This document shows positions 38,386 through 47,539 of a stretch of DNA of 64,000 nucleotides, piece after piece. Source of the DNA: Tatumella morbirosei (GTDB lineage Bacteria > Pseudomonadota > Gammaproteobacteria > Enterobacterales > Enterobacteriaceae); NCBI RefSeq assembly GCF_000757425.2, contig NZ_JPKR02000004.1, positions 807,497-871,496 of the forward strand, written 5' to 3'. Within the stretch, counting starts at the first letter, position 1. Every line of letters begins with the position of its first letter. The notes under the pieces were generated by a model. It worked only from the letters and a program-made list of their open reading frames with translations, was not told where the DNA came from and did no database searches. Position numbers and translations under genes: made by a program.

Positions 38386-38420
38386 TTTTTCCTCTTGTCA
38401 GGGGAGAGAGACACTCTTAC

Positions 38421-38448
38421 AGGCGAAGCTGACCCGGCTTCGCCTTTT
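38421..38448 (+). terminator. Terminator of ybgA-phr-ybgI
   Basis: GGCGAAGC-TGACCCG-GCTTCGCC followed by TTTT, 36 bases after the ybgI stop. Confidence 0.8.
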
Positions 38449-38555
38449 GCCACACTGGCCCGCAGTTTTAACACTTTTCCCCGCATGTTCACCGCAAGGG
38501 CGGCCTGTTTACGGAGGTTAAAATTTGCCGTGAATCAGACCACTAATTAAAATTA

Positions 38556-38584
38556 TTGACACTTCTCGTCGGGTTGCGGATAAC
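38556..38584 (+). promoter_or_regulatory. Candidate promoter of pxpBCA
   Basis: A perfect -35 box TTGACA (38556-38561) and a moderate -10 box GATAAC (38579-38584) are 17 bases apart. The GTG start of pxpB lies about 90 bases downstream. This assigns the 291-base gap between ybgI and pxpB, which holds no gene. Confidence 0.55.
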
Positions 38585-38676
38585 GTAAGCAACAGATCTG
38601 TTCATTGCGGTCATTCCGGCGCAGGCTGGCTGGTGCCTCAGAGTCAGGTCGTAAGGATCTTAGTGGAGGCAGGGTA

Positions 38677-39333
38677 GTGCAGCAAATCAGATTTTATATG
38701 TTGGGTGAGCAGGCCGCGGTTCTGGAATTGTCCCCGCCGGTGTCGCTCGAAGCCCAGCAACGGATATGGGGCTTAGCACGTCATCTTTCCTCGCTCGAAA
38801 AGGTACGTGAAGTCGTGCCTGGCATGAATAACCTGACGGTCATCTTCCAGAATATTCCTGATGATGTCAGTGCGCTGTTACTGCAATTAAATAGCTGGTG
38901 GGAGGACAGTGAGGTGGAGGTCCCACCTTCGCGCACTGTGGATATTCCGGTCGTTTACGGCAAAGAAGCCGGACCGGACCTGCAGGAGGTCGCCCGTCAC
39001 TGTCAGCTTTCAGCTTCTCAGGTGGTTGAACTACACAGTTCAGCCCTTTACACCGTGTATTGCATTGGTTTTCAGCCGGGTTTTCCTTATCTTGCCGGGC
39101 TTGATCCCAAAATTCACTGTCCGCGTCGGGCTGAACCCCGTGTTGCTGTCGCCGCAGGAAGTGTCGGAATCGGTGGCAGCCAGACGGGAATTTATCCGCT
39201 GGTGGCACCAGGAGGGTGGCAACTGATAGGCAGAACCACCGTGTCACTGTTTATGCCGCAACGTACGCCTCCGGTTCTGCTGGCTCCGGGAGACCGTGTA
39301 CGTTTTGTTCCGAAAAAGGAGGGGCAATGTTAA
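38677..39333 (+). CDS. pxpB: 5-oxoprolinase subunit PxpB (YbgJ)
   Basis: PxpB and PxpC with PxpA form the bacterial ATP-dependent 5-oxoprolinase, which opens pyroglutamate to glutamate. The GTG start at 38677 (MQQIRFYMLGEQAAVLEL), with GGAGG seven bases upstream, gives 218 residues, as in E. coli. KipI-family features: PGMNNLTVIF, the FQPGFPYLAGL segment and RRAEPRVAVAAGSVGIGGSQTGIYP near the C-terminus. It overlaps pxpC by seven bases. Confidence 0.95.
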   Translation: MQQIRFYMLGEQAAVLELSPPVSLEAQQRIWGLARHLSSLEKVREVVPGMNNLTVIFQNIPDDVSALLLQLNSWWEDSEVEVPPSRTVDIPVVYGKEAGPDLQEVARHCQLSASQVVELHSSALYTVYCIGFQPGFPYLAGLDPKIHCPRRAEPRVAVAAGSVGIGGSQTGIYPLVAPGGWQLIGRTTVSLFMPQRTPPVLLAPGDRVRFVPKKEGQC

Positions 39334-40256
39334 CTGTCATTCGTGCCGGGATGGCGACGTCAGTACAGGATGCCGGACGCCCGGGCTATGGTCAGTCAGG
39401 AATCAGTCTTACCGGTGTGATGGACAGACCTGCGATGGAGACTGCGAATCTGCTGGCGGGCAATGCTGCGGACAGTGCGGTGTTAGAAATTACGCTGGGA
39501 CAGTGTCAGTTCCGTTTTGAACGCGACAGCTGGTTTGCTCTCACCGGGGCTGGTTGTCACGCGGAACTGGATGGCAAAGCAGTCTGGACCGGCTGGAGAA
39601 TCCCCGCCAGGCAAGGGCAGGTTCTGACATTAACCCGCGCTATCCGCGGGGTTCGTAGTTATCTGGCCGTCAATGGCGGATTCGATATTCCGCCGGTGAT
39701 GGGGTCATGCAGTACAGATGTGAAAGGTGGTTTTGGGGGCTGGCAGGGCAGATATCTTCGCGACGGAGATATGCTACCGCTTAATTTACCTACGCGTAAT
39801 TTTTCGCAGAGTGTCGGTGTCAGGCAATTACTGTGGGGGAACCGCATCCGTGTGTTGCCGGGACCGGAATACCGGGAATTCAGCCCGGAAGCGCAACAGG
39901 CATTCTGGAGAACCGGTTGGGTACTGTCACCGCAGAGCAACCGTATGGGATACCGGTTACAGGGGCGAACCCTGCAACGCACTAAACCAAGAGAGTTACT
40001 ATCGCATGCGGTCATTCCCGGCACCATTCAGGTGACCAATGGCGGGCAGCCTGTGGTTCTGATGGCAGATGCACAGACCACCGGCGGATATCCACGTATC
40101 GGGGTGGTTATCTCTGCCGACTTATATCATCTGGCGCAAATCCGTCCGGGTGAACCGGTTCACTTTATTTACTGTACGTTAGACGAAGCCAGGCAGGCGA
40201 AACAGCACCAGCAGCATGCTCTGGATATGATGAAATGGGGACTTATCGGTTCATGA
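39327..40256 (+). CDS. pxpC: 5-oxoprolinase subunit PxpC (YbgK)
   Basis: PxpC is the second KipA-type (biotin-dependent carboxyltransferase-like) subunit of 5-oxoprolinase. Starting at 39327 ([18 protein letters not shown]), after AAGGAGGGG, gives 309 residues (310 in E. coli). Conserved are the [24 protein letters not shown] and [10 protein letters not shown] motifs and [15 protein letters not shown] near the C-terminus. It overlaps both neighbours, so the subunits are made together. Confidence 0.95.
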   Translation: MLTVIRAGMATSVQDAGRPGYGQSGISLTGVMDRPAMETANLLAGNAADSAVLEITLGQCQFRFERDSWFALTGAGCHAELDGKAVWTGWRIPARQGQVLTLTRAIRGVRSYLAVNGGFDIPPVMGSCSTDVKGGFGGWQGRYLRDGDMLPLNLPTRNFSQSVGVRQLLWGNRIRVLPGPEYREFSPEAQQAFWRTGWVLSPQSNRMGYRLQGRTLQRTKPRELLSHAVIPGTIQVTNGGQPVVLMADAQTTGGYPRIGVVISADLYHLAQIRPGEPVHFIYCTLDEARQAKQHQQHALDMMKWGLIGS

Positions 40257-40987
40257 AAATAGATTTAAATGCCGACCTTGGTGAAGGCGGTAAATTCGAT
40301 CAGCAGTTATTGCAACTGGTGAGTTCGGCCAATATAGCCTGCGGTTTTCATGCCGGAGATGCACAGACGATGTTGCAGTCAGTGCGCTGGGCGAAAGAGT
40401 ATCAGGTAAAAATCGGTGCTCATCCCTCATTTCCTGACAGGGAAAATTTCGGCAGGACAGCCATGACACTGCCACCTGCTGACATTTATGCACAGCAACT
40501 GTTCCAGATTGGCGCATTACAGGCGATGGCTGTCAGTGAGGGAACCCGATTATTTCATGTGAAACCTCACGGTATGCTGTATAACCAGGCCGCCCGTGAG
40601 CCTCAGTTGGCAGATGCTATTGCCCGTGCGGTGGCGGCGTTTGACCCACAACTGGTATTGGTTGGGCTGGCTAACAGTGAACTGATTAAGGCCGGTCGCC
40701 ACTATGGCCTGACCACCCGTGAGGAAGTCTTTGCTGACAGAGGCTATACCGCCAATGGTCAACTGGTACCTCGTGGCCAGCCCGGAGATTTGCTGAGCAA
40801 TGCTGAGCAGGCTATCGCTCAGACACTGATGATGGTCAGCTGTGGAGAAGTTGTTGCGGTGAGTGGTGAGCGGGTCAAAGTGAATGCTGAAACAGTTTGC
40901 CTGCATGGTGATGGCGAGCATGCTCTGGAATTTGCCCGCGAACTGAATCATGCCTTTCAACGCAAAAACATTAGTATTTCTGCATAA
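40253..40987 (+). CDS. pxpA: 5-oxoprolinase subunit PxpA (YbgL)
   Basis: PxpA (LamB/YcsF family) is the hydrolytic subunit of 5-oxoprolinase. Starting at 40253 ([13 protein letters not shown]), an ATGA overlap with pxpC, gives 244 residues as in E. coli. The conserved LNADLGE motif, [23 protein letters not shown] and the KPHG sequence are present. The order pxpB-pxpC-pxpA is that of E. coli; the nei gene that follows there is missing here. Confidence 0.95.
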   Translation: MKIDLNADLGEGGKFDQQLLQLVSSANIACGFHAGDAQTMLQSVRWAKEYQVKIGAHPSFPDRENFGRTAMTLPPADIYAQQLFQIGALQAMAVSEGTRLFHVKPHGMLYNQAAREPQLADAIARAVAAFDPQLVLVGLANSELIKAGRHYGLTTREEVFADRGYTANGQLVPRGQPGDLLSNAEQAIAQTLMMVSCGEVVAVSGERVKVNAETVCLHGDGEHALEFARELNHAFQRKNISISA

Positions 40988-41144
40988 TAATTTCTGCACT
41001 TGTGGTCAGTGGTTGCCGGCAGGGAAGCCGGAATTTGGCGGGTCTCCTCAATTAATGCTATGATCAATATACTAATTATTCAGGAAGAAAGTCTTATTAT
41101 TTTGTCCAACCCTTAAATGGCCCGATAAAATTCAGGAGCAAATA

Positions 41145-41999
41145 ATGGCTGAACAACAAAATTTTCTCAGCGAACTTACCGGATCTTTTTCCTCCCCCTG
41201 CAATGAAAATCCGACCGTGGCAATGATGGAGGAGGCTTATCGACATCAGGGCATCAATGCCCGTTATATTAACTGCGATGTCGGTAAACAACAGCTGGAA
41301 ATGGCTGTTGCCGGAGCGAAAGCGATGGGCTGGCGCGGGTTCAATTGTTCTATTCCGAATAAACAAGCCATTTTGAGTTACATCGATGAGGTGGGAACAT
41401 CGGCCAAAGTTATCGGCGCTGTTAACTGTGTCATTATCCGTGAGGGTAAGCTGACGGGAGAAAACACCGACGGTAAAGGATTTGTGGAGGCACTGAAACA
41501 GCAAATTGACCCGGAAGGTAAAAAACTTGCTCTGCTGGGGGCTGGAGGAGCGGCGCGGGCTATTGCAGTTGAATCAGCCCTGGCGGGCGTCAGCGAAATT
41601 ACCATCATTAATCGTGATAAAGCTAAGGGTGAGGCTCTGGCTGAGCTTATCAATGCCAACACCGATGCGACGGCGACCTATGTTGAATGGTCTTCCGGAC
41701 TGAAAGTCGATAAAAATTTCGATATTCTGGTGAACGCCACCTCAGTCGGGCTGGATGATGCAGAAGCCATGCCGGATATTGATACCGATAGCCTGTCTGA
41801 AGAGTTATTTGTTGCCGATGTTATTCCTAATCCACCACAGACCGCTCTGTTACGTGCTGCTTCCGACAAAGGCTGTCGGACGCTTAATGGGTTAAATATG
41901 CTGGTGAATCAGGGAGCATTGAATCTGGCTTACTGGTTTGATACCACAGCCGATAAAGCACCGATGCGCAAAGTTCTGCAAACACTTTTCACCGGCTGA
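41145..41999 (+). CDS. Shikimate/quinate dehydrogenase-family protein (AroE-like)
   Basis: This is an NAD(P)-binding dehydrogenase of the AroE superfamily, 284 residues, with substrate unknown. The catalytic Lys is in FNCSIPNKQAI and the paired Asp in GENTDGKGF; the Rossmann loop is LLGAGGAARAIAVE and the cofactor-side motif is INRDKAKGEAL. However, the N-terminal substrate-binding motif SxSP of AroE and YdiB is replaced by NENP (LTGSFSSPCNENPT, residues 11-24). The IPNKQ stretch is nearer to YdiB than to AroE. E. coli has no gene here. It is in the opposite direction to gltA and upstream lies pxpA, 157 bases away. It might be a catabolic or secondary-metabolism paralogue rather than the biosynthetic enzyme. 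Confidence 0.75.
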   Translation: MAEQQNFLSELTGSFSSPCNENPTVAMMEEAYRHQGINARYINCDVGKQQLEMAVAGAKAMGWRGFNCSIPNKQAILSYIDEVGTSAKVIGAVNCVIIREGKLTGENTDGKGFVEALKQQIDPEGKKLALLGAGGAARAIAVESALAGVSEITIINRDKAKGEALAELINANTDATATYVEWSSGLKVDKNFDILVNATSVGLDDAEAMPDIDTDSLSEELFVADVIPNPPQTALLRAASDKGCRTLNGLNMLVNQGALNLAYWFDTTADKAPMRKVLQTLFTG

Positions 42000-42005
42000 C
42001 AGAAA

Positions 42006-42027
42006 GAAGGTGCCTAAGGGCACCTTC
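42006..42027. terminator. Shared terminator between the AroE-like gene and gltA
   Basis: GAAGGTGCC-TAAG-GGCACCTTC (perfect 9-base stem) lies between the two convergent stops. A short T-rich run follows on the minus strand (TTTCT), making it a better terminator for gltA than for the plus-strand gene. Confidence 0.75.
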
Positions 42028-42033
42028 ACAGGC

Positions 42034-43317
42034 TTATTTTTTCAGCCGGGACTGGAATTCACGTTCGGTATACCCCGTATACAACTGACGTGGACGGGCA
42101 ATTTTCATACCTTCTTCATGCATTTCAATCCAGTGGGCTATCCAGCCTACGGTACGGGCCATCGCGAAAATAACCGTAAACATGGACGTTGGGATACCCA
42201 TCGCCTTGAGGATCAAACCTGAGTAGAAATCGACGTTCGGGTACAGTTTACGTTCAATAAAGTACGGATCGTTGAGGGCGATATGTTCCAGAGCCATCGC
42301 CACTTCCAGCAAATCATCCTTCATATTCAGTTCTTTCAGCACTTCGTGGCAGGTTTCACGCATCACGGTAGCTCGTGGATCATAATTTTTATAGACGCGG
42401 TGACCAAAGCCCATCAGGCGGAATGAATCGTTTTTATCTTTGGCGCGACGGATAAATTCCGGAATATGCTCGACGGTTTCAATCTCTTCCAGCATTCGCA
42501 GAGTTGCTTCGTTGGCGCCGCCATGCGCCGGTCCCCACAATGAAGCTATCCCGGCAGCGATACAGGCAAACGGGTTTGCTCCGGAGGAACCCGCGGTGCG
42601 GACGGTAGAAGTCGAGGCATTTTGTTCATGATCGGCGTGCAGAATCAGGATTCTGTCCATCGCTCTTTCCAGCACCGGGTTCACCACATAGTCTTCACAC
42701 GGCGTGGCAAACATCATATGCAGGAAGTTACCGGCGTAAGAGAGGTCATTACGTGGATAGATAAACGGCTGTCCAAGCGAATATTTGTAACACATCGCAG
42801 CAACGGTTGGCATTTTTGACAGCAGGCGGTAAGCAGCAATATCTCGGTGACGCTGGTTATTGACATCCAGCGAGTCATGATAAAATGCGGCCAGAGCACC
42901 GGTTACCCCGCACATCACCGCCATCGGGTGTGAATCACGGCGAAATCCGTGGAACAGCCGGGTGATCTGCTCATGAATCATGGTATGGCGGGTGACAGTG
43001 ATTTTGAATTGCTCATACTGTTCCGGAGTCGGAGCCTCACCGTACAGCAGGATATAACAGACTTCCAGGTAGGTGGAATTTGTCGCTAATTGTGAAATAG
43101 GGTAACCACGATGTAACAGGATCCCCTCATCACCATCGATGAAAGTGATCTTTGATTCGCAGGACGCGGTGGAAGTAAAACCCGGGTCAAAAGTATATAA
43201 TCCGCTGTTGCCAAGAGCACGAACATCTACCACATCCTGGCCCAGTGTACCTTTTAGGACATCGAGCTCTACAGACGTTGTTCCCTCCAGGGTTAACGTC
43301 ACTTTCTTGTCTGTCAT
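42034..43317 (-). CDS. gltA: Citrate synthase, type II
   Basis: GltA condenses oxaloacetate and acetyl-CoA to citrate, the entry step of the TCA cycle. It has 427 residues (427 in E. coli), with the catalytic histidines in [10 protein letters not shown] and GFGHRVYKN and the C-terminal catalytic Asp in YPNVDFYSG. The N-terminal domain (residues 1-50, [23 protein letters not shown]) and length are those of the NADH-inhibited hexameric enzyme of enterobacteria. It is divergent from the sdh genes. Confidence 0.99.
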   Translation of the reverse strand: MTDKKVTLTLEGTTSVELDVLKGTLGQDVVDVRALGNSGLYTFDPGFTSTASCESKITFIDGDEGILLHRGYPISQLATNSTYLEVCYILLYGEAPTPEQYEQFKITVTRHTMIHEQITRLFHGFRRDSHPMAVMCGVTGALAAFYHDSLDVNNQRHRDIAAYRLLSKMPTVAAMCYKYSLGQPFIYPRNDLSYAGNFLHMMFATPCEDYVVNPVLERAMDRILILHADHEQNASTSTVRTAGSSGANPFACIAAGIASLWGPAHGGANEATLRMLEEIETVEHIPEFIRRAKDKNDSFRLMGFGHRVYKNYDPRATVMRETCHEVLKELNMKDDLLEVAMALEHIALNDPYFIERKLYPNVDFYSGLILKAMGIPTSMFTVIFAMARTVGWIAHWIEMHEEGMKIARPRQLYTGYTEREFQSRLKK

Positions 43318-43670
43318 TTTGGTCTCCTTTAGCGTCTCATTGCAACCATCAAGAACGCCAAAATATGCGCAATACTGGCCTGAAAAACATACCTCACATT
43401 ACATTACTGCTCAGGTTGATTACATTTTTTAAAAAACCTGTGACCGCAGAAAGGTCTATGATTGTGATTGTCCGCTGAATTTTGGCATTGAGATGTCTCT
43501 ATAATAATTGCCTAAGCGATGTGCTTCCGAACAGTTATATAACGTACGGTTATCGGAAAGTCTATCCTGATCAACGTAGGACTATGATAACGATTTCCTG
43601 AACAAATATGTGAAAAAAATGTTTGTTTAATGTAAATTGGCTGGGAGGTATCGGCCAGGTTGTTAGTATC

Positions 43671-43684
43671 GTGATGCTGATCAC
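43671..43684. promoter_or_regulatory. CRP-binding site upstream of sdhC
   Basis: GTGATGCTGATCAC is a perfect GTGA-N6-TCAC dyad and matches the E. coli sdhC CRP site region (ATCGTGACCTGGATCACTG) in sequence and position. Confidence 0.75.
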
Positions 43685-43722
43685 CCTTCTGCCGAAATTT
43701 ACCCAAACAGTTTGTAGGGTAA

Positions 43723-43751
43723 TTGTAATCAGAATGTGATCAACCTATACT
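43723..43751 (+). promoter_or_regulatory. sdhCDAB promoter
   Basis: TTGTAA (-35, 43723-43728), 17 bases, TATACT (-10, 43746-43751). The sequence around it matches the E. coli sdh promoter (CCTATACT). Confidence 0.8.
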
Positions 43752-43911
43752 TTATGAAGGTCTCCGGAATTACCTGCAATCAGGAGTCACCCAGCGTTTT
43801 TACGCGTCATTTAACACTGGATGTTACTGTCAGGGGGTCGGAAAGGTCAGGCTACAGGCTGATTTTTGCGTTCCTGCAGGACCGGAGGAAGCTAAAATAA
43901 TAAAGAGCTGT

Positions 43912-44301
43912 GTGGGCAAAACCTTGAAAAAACAAAGACCTGTCAACCTTGATCTCTCAACGATCAAGCTCCCCTTGACTGCAATAGCGTCCATCCTCCA
44001 CCGCGTATCCGGCGTGATTACCTTTGTCGCTGTCGGCATCCTGCTCTGGTTACTTGGATTATCTCTCTCCTCCCCCGAAGGTTTTCAACAGGCTGCAGCC
44101 ATCATGAGTGGTTTTGTGGTCAGATTCATTGTCTGGGGCATTCTGACGGCACTGGCGTATCACATTGCCGGCGGTATTCGCCATCTGTTGATGGATTTTG
44201 GCTTTCTGGAAGAAACCCTGGCTGCGGGTACTCGCTCTGCTCAGGTGACTTTTGGAATCACTGTTGTTCTTTCTGTTCTGGCGGGAGTTCTTGTATGGTA
44301 A
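43912..44301 (+). CDS. sdhC: Succinate dehydrogenase cytochrome b556 subunit
   Basis: SdhC is one of two membrane anchors of succinate:quinone oxidoreductase and supplies a heme b ligand. It starts with GTG at 43912 ([21 protein letters not shown]) and has 129 residues, the E. coli length. Three membrane helices are clear; [10 protein letters not shown] is the quinone-site segment and the heme His is in [12 protein letters not shown]. It overlaps sdhD by seven bases. In E. coli the message is under ArcA, CRP and small RNA control. Confidence 0.96.
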   Translation: MGKTLKKQRPVNLDLSTIKLPLTAIASILHRVSGVITFVAVGILLWLLGLSLSSPEGFQQAAAIMSGFVVRFIVWGILTALAYHIAGGIRHLLMDFGFLEETLAAGTRSAQVTFGITVVLSVLAGVLVW

Positions 44302-44642
44302 CTAACGCATCTGCACTGGGCCGTAACGGTATTCACGACTGGTTACTGCTGCGAGGTGCTGCTATCGTCATTGCCCTCTATGTGGTCTATATACTGGGTT
44401 TCTTTATCTTTACCAGCCACATCACCTTTGATGTCTGGCACGGTTTCTTCTCTGCAACATTTACCCGTGTATTCACTCTTCTGACGTTATTTTCGATTCT
44501 GATTCATGGCTGGATCGGTATGTGGCAGGTGCTGACCGATTATGTCAAAAATGTAGCATTACGGCTGGTAGTGCAGGGCCTGGTCGTCCTGGCGTTATTA
44601 ACGTATGCGATTTACGGAACGATTATCGTGTGGGGTGTGTAA
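44295..44642 (+). CDS. sdhD: Succinate dehydrogenase membrane anchor subunit
   Basis: SdhD is the second membrane anchor, binding heme b and ubiquinone with SdhC. It has 115 residues, as in E. coli, with three membrane segments. The heme-ligand His and nearby quinone residues are visible in [18 protein letters not shown]. Its stop codon abuts sdhA directly (no spacer). Confidence 0.96.
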   Translation: MVTNASALGRNGIHDWLLLRGAAIVIALYVVYILGFFIFTSHITFDVWHGFFSATFTRVFTLLTLFSILIHGWIGMWQVLTDYVKNVALRLVVQGLVVLALLTYAIYGTIIVWGV

Positions 44643-46409
44643 ATGAGTTTGCCAGTCAGAGAGTTTGATGCCGTAGTGATTGGTGCCGGCGGCGCAGGTA
44701 TGCGTGCAGCACTACAGATTTCTCAGTCAGGGCAAAGCTGCGCCCTGTTATCAAAAGTTTTTCCTACCCGTTCTCATACAGTATCTGCGCAGGGCGGTAT
44801 CACCGTCGCGCTGGGGAACACCCATGAAGATAACTGGGAATGGCACATGTACGACACTGTAAAAGGGTCTGACTACATCGGTGATCAGGATGCTATCGAG
44901 TATATGTGTAAAACCGGACCGGAAGCTATTCTGGAACTGGAACATATGGGCCTGCCGTTTTCCCGTCTGGATGATGGTCGCGTCTATCAGCGCCCGTTCG
45001 GCGGGCAGTCGAAAAATTTTGGCGGTGAGCAGGCAGCACGAACTGCGGCGGCCGCTGACCGTACCGGTCACGCCTTGTTACACACCCTGTATCAGCAGAA
45101 CCTGAAGAATAAAACCACCATTTTCTCCGAATGGTATGCACTGGACCTGGTAAAAAACCACGAAGGTGCCATCGTTGGTTGTACAGCACTTTGTATCGAA
45201 ACCGGAGAGGTGGTCTATTTCAAAGCGAAAGCGACCATCCTGGCGACCGGCGGTGCCGGGCGCATTTATCAGTCAACCACTAATGCTCATATTAATACCG
45301 GGGACGGTGTAGGAATGGCGCTGCGTGCTGGCGTCCCGGTTCAGGATATGGAGATGTGGCAGTTCCATCCGACAGGTATTGCCGGTGCCGGTGTTTTGGT
45401 GACAGAAGGTTGCCGCGGAGAAGGGGGTTATCTGCTGAATAAGCACGGTGAACGTTTTATGGAGCGTTATGCACCGAATGCCAAAGACCTGGCTGGCCGT
45501 GATGTGGTTGCCCGTTCCATGATGATTGAGATTCGTGAAGGCCGCGGTTGTGATGGTCCGTGGGGACCTCACCTGAAACTGAAACTTGACCATTTAGGCA
45601 AGGAAGTTCTGGAGTCTCGTTTACCGGGGATTCTGGAGTTGTCCCGTACCTTTGCTCATGTCGATCCGGTCAAGGAACCGATTCCGGTGATCCCAACCTG
45701 TCACTATATGATGGGCGGTATTCCGACCCGTGTGACAGGCCAGGCACTGAATATCGACGAGAATGGCAACGATGTGGTGATTCCGGGGCTGTTTGCGGTG
45801 GGTGAAATTGCCTGTGTTTCTGTACACGGTGCAAACCGCCTGGGCGGTAACTCCCTGCTGGATCTGGTGGTGTTTGGTCGTGCAGCCGGATTGCATTTAC
45901 TTGAATGTATTGAAGAACAGGGCCCTCTGGCCGATGCCAGCGAAGAAGAGATCAATGCGGCTCTGGCTCGCTATCAGCGTTGGGATAATAACACCTCTGG
46001 TGAAGATCCTGCGGAAATTCGTAAAGCCCTGCAAACCTGTATGCAGCATAACTTCTCGGTATTCCGTGAAGGTGATGCGATGGCAAAAGGTCTGGAAGAG
46101 CTGAAACAGATTCGCGAACGTCTTAAATCAGCGCGTCTTGATGATCGTTCCCCGGATTTCAACACCCAACGTGTTGAGTGTCTGGAGCTGGATAATCTGA
46201 TGGAAACAGCGTATGCCACCGCAGTGGCAGCGAACTATCGTACTGAAAGCCGTGGTGCCCACAGTCGCTTCGACTTCCCGGACAGGGATGATGAAAACTG
46301 GTTGTGCCATAGCCTGTATTTGCCACAAACCGAGAGCATGACCAGACGCGAAGTCAACATGCAGCCTAAGTTACGTCCGGCGTTTCCGCCGAAAATCCGT
46401 ACTTATTAA
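44643..46409 (+). CDS. sdhA: Succinate dehydrogenase flavoprotein subunit
   Basis: SdhA oxidises succinate to fumarate with covalent FAD on the cytosolic side of the inner membrane. It is 588 residues, as in E. coli. The FAD-binding [11 protein letters not shown] lies near residue 14, the covalent FAD His in [10 protein letters not shown], and the active-site region in [17 protein letters not shown] and the ARG motif in [14 protein letters not shown]. It is followed 17 bases later by sdhB. Confidence 0.99.
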   Translation: MSLPVREFDAVVIGAGGAGMRAALQISQSGQSCALLSKVFPTRSHTVSAQGGITVALGNTHEDNWEWHMYDTVKGSDYIGDQDAIEYMCKTGPEAILELEHMGLPFSRLDDGRVYQRPFGGQSKNFGGEQAARTAAAADRTGHALLHTLYQQNLKNKTTIFSEWYALDLVKNHEGAIVGCTALCIETGEVVYFKAKATILATGGAGRIYQSTTNAHINTGDGVGMALRAGVPVQDMEMWQFHPTGIAGAGVLVTEGCRGEGGYLLNKHGERFMERYAPNAKDLAGRDVVARSMMIEIREGRGCDGPWGPHLKLKLDHLGKEVLESRLPGILELSRTFAHVDPVKEPIPVIPTCHYMMGGIPTRVTGQALNIDENGNDVVIPGLFAVGEIACVSVHGANRLGGNSLLDLVVFGRAAGLHLLECIEEQGPLADASEEEINAALARYQRWDNNTSGEDPAEIRKALQTCMQHNFSVFREGDAMAKGLEELKQIRERLKSARLDDRSPDFNTQRVECLELDNLMETAYATAVAANYRTESRGAHSRFDFPDRDDENWLCHSLYLPQTESMTRREVNMQPKLRPAFPPKIRTY

Positions 46410-46426
46410 TCGGTGGAGAAAAACGA

Positions 46427-47140
46427 ATGAAACTAGAATTTTCGCTGTACCGGTATAACCCTGAAGTTGATGATGCCCCAAGGATGCAGGATTACACCCT
46501 GGAGGCAGAAGAAGGCAGGGATATGATGTTACTGGACGCGCTGATCCGCCTGAAAGAACAGGACCCGACACTGGCTTTTCGTCGCTCCTGCCGTGAGGGA
46601 GTCTGTGGTTCCGATGGCCTGAATATGAACGGTAAAAATGGTCTGGCATGCATTACGCCGGTTTCAACTTTACGTGGGAAAGGGAAAATTGTAATCCGTC
46701 CTTTACCGGGGCTACCGGTCATTCGTGACCTGGTGGTGGATATGGGGCAGTTTTACGCCCAGTACGAGAAAATTAAACCGTTCCTGCAAAATAATGACCG
46801 TAATCCTCCGGCCCGTGAAAATCTGCAATCACCTGATGAGCGTGCTCACCTGGACGGATTGTATGAATGTATCCTGTGCGCCTGTTGCTCAACGTCCTGT
46901 CCGTCATTCTGGTGGAACCCGGACAAATTTGTCGGACCTGCAGGTTTGCTGGCGGCTTATCGTTTTCTGATCGACAGTCGCGATACTGAAACCGATGCGC
47001 GTTTAGATGACCTGGATGACGCATTCAGTGTTTTCCGCTGTCATAGCATTATGAATTGTGTGAACGTTTGCCCGAAAGGACTGAACCCAACCCGCGCAAT
47101 TGGTCATATTAAGTCTATGCTGTTGCAGCGTGGTGCCTGA
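46427..47140 (+). CDS. sdhB: Succinate dehydrogenase iron-sulfur subunit
   Basis: SdhB passes electrons from SdhA through three iron-sulfur clusters to the quinone site. It has 237 residues (238 in E. coli). The [2Fe-2S] site is SCREGVCGSDGL near residue 55; CILCACCSTSCPSFW (about 149-164) and the last motif CHSIMNCVNVCPKGLNP bind the [4Fe-4S] and [3Fe-4S] clusters. It closes sdhCDAB; sucA follows 400 bases downstream. Confidence 0.98.
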   Translation: MKLEFSLYRYNPEVDDAPRMQDYTLEAEEGRDMMLLDALIRLKEQDPTLAFRRSCREGVCGSDGLNMNGKNGLACITPVSTLRGKGKIVIRPLPGLPVIRDLVVDMGQFYAQYEKIKPFLQNNDRNPPARENLQSPDERAHLDGLYECILCACCSTSCPSFWWNPDKFVGPAGLLAAYRFLIDSRDTETDARLDDLDDAFSVFRCHSIMNCVNVCPKGLNPTRAIGHIKSMLLQRGA

Positions 47141-47539
47141 AGTCGCTACCGGGAAGCCTGTGCTTCCCGGTACTTCATGGAAACCTCTTTAAACCTTTTA
47201 TCTCCCTGGCCGGCTGATAAAGGGTTTACAAAGGTTCCCTTGCGGACAAAAGAAGAATTTCTGTGTTCGCTTCGTTGAACCTGAGAGGCAGTGTGGCTGT
47301 TGAAAGTAATCTTGCATGTCCATAACACCTTGTTTAATGGTATAAAATAAGGTGACGGCCATGGCAGGCAGCCGTTGAGGAGAAAGGTTAGCTCCTGACC
47401 GGGTGTCTGAAATGAATGGATGGACTCCCATGCAGAGTTTACTGCGGAATGGCATTCATCGGCCGACGCATTGTCCCGGAACATCCGTGAAAACGGCAAC
47501 AACAACTACGAAAAGCATGATAATGCATAAGGGATCACC
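47141..47539. other. sdhB-sucA gap with a perfect hairpin
   Basis: No gene is seen in these 399 bases. Seven bases after the sdhB stop lies a stem TACCGGGAAGC/GCTTCCCGGTA (47147-47172, loop CTGT) with no T-run, so part of the transcription can pass on to suc. The rest probably holds the sucA promoter, where regulatory boxes are not clear. Confidence 0.6.

Larger units (their letters stand above)
43318..43911. promoter_or_regulatory. Divergent gltA-sdhC control region
   Basis: In this 594-base gap between the two TCA transcripts the sdhC side holds a CRP site (43671-43684) and a sigma-70 promoter (43723-43751). AT-rich stretches such as TTTGTTTAATGTAAATT (43622-43638) resemble ArcA boxes. A leader of about 150 bases lies between the promoter and sdhC. 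The gltA promoter lies toward 43318-43500 but no boxes could be chosen with confidence. Confidence 0.65.

Noticed and set aside
47146..47505. A 119-codon minus-strand frame in the sdhB-sucA gap
   Set aside because: No ribosome-binding site or family resemblance; it runs through the hairpin and leader of sucA.
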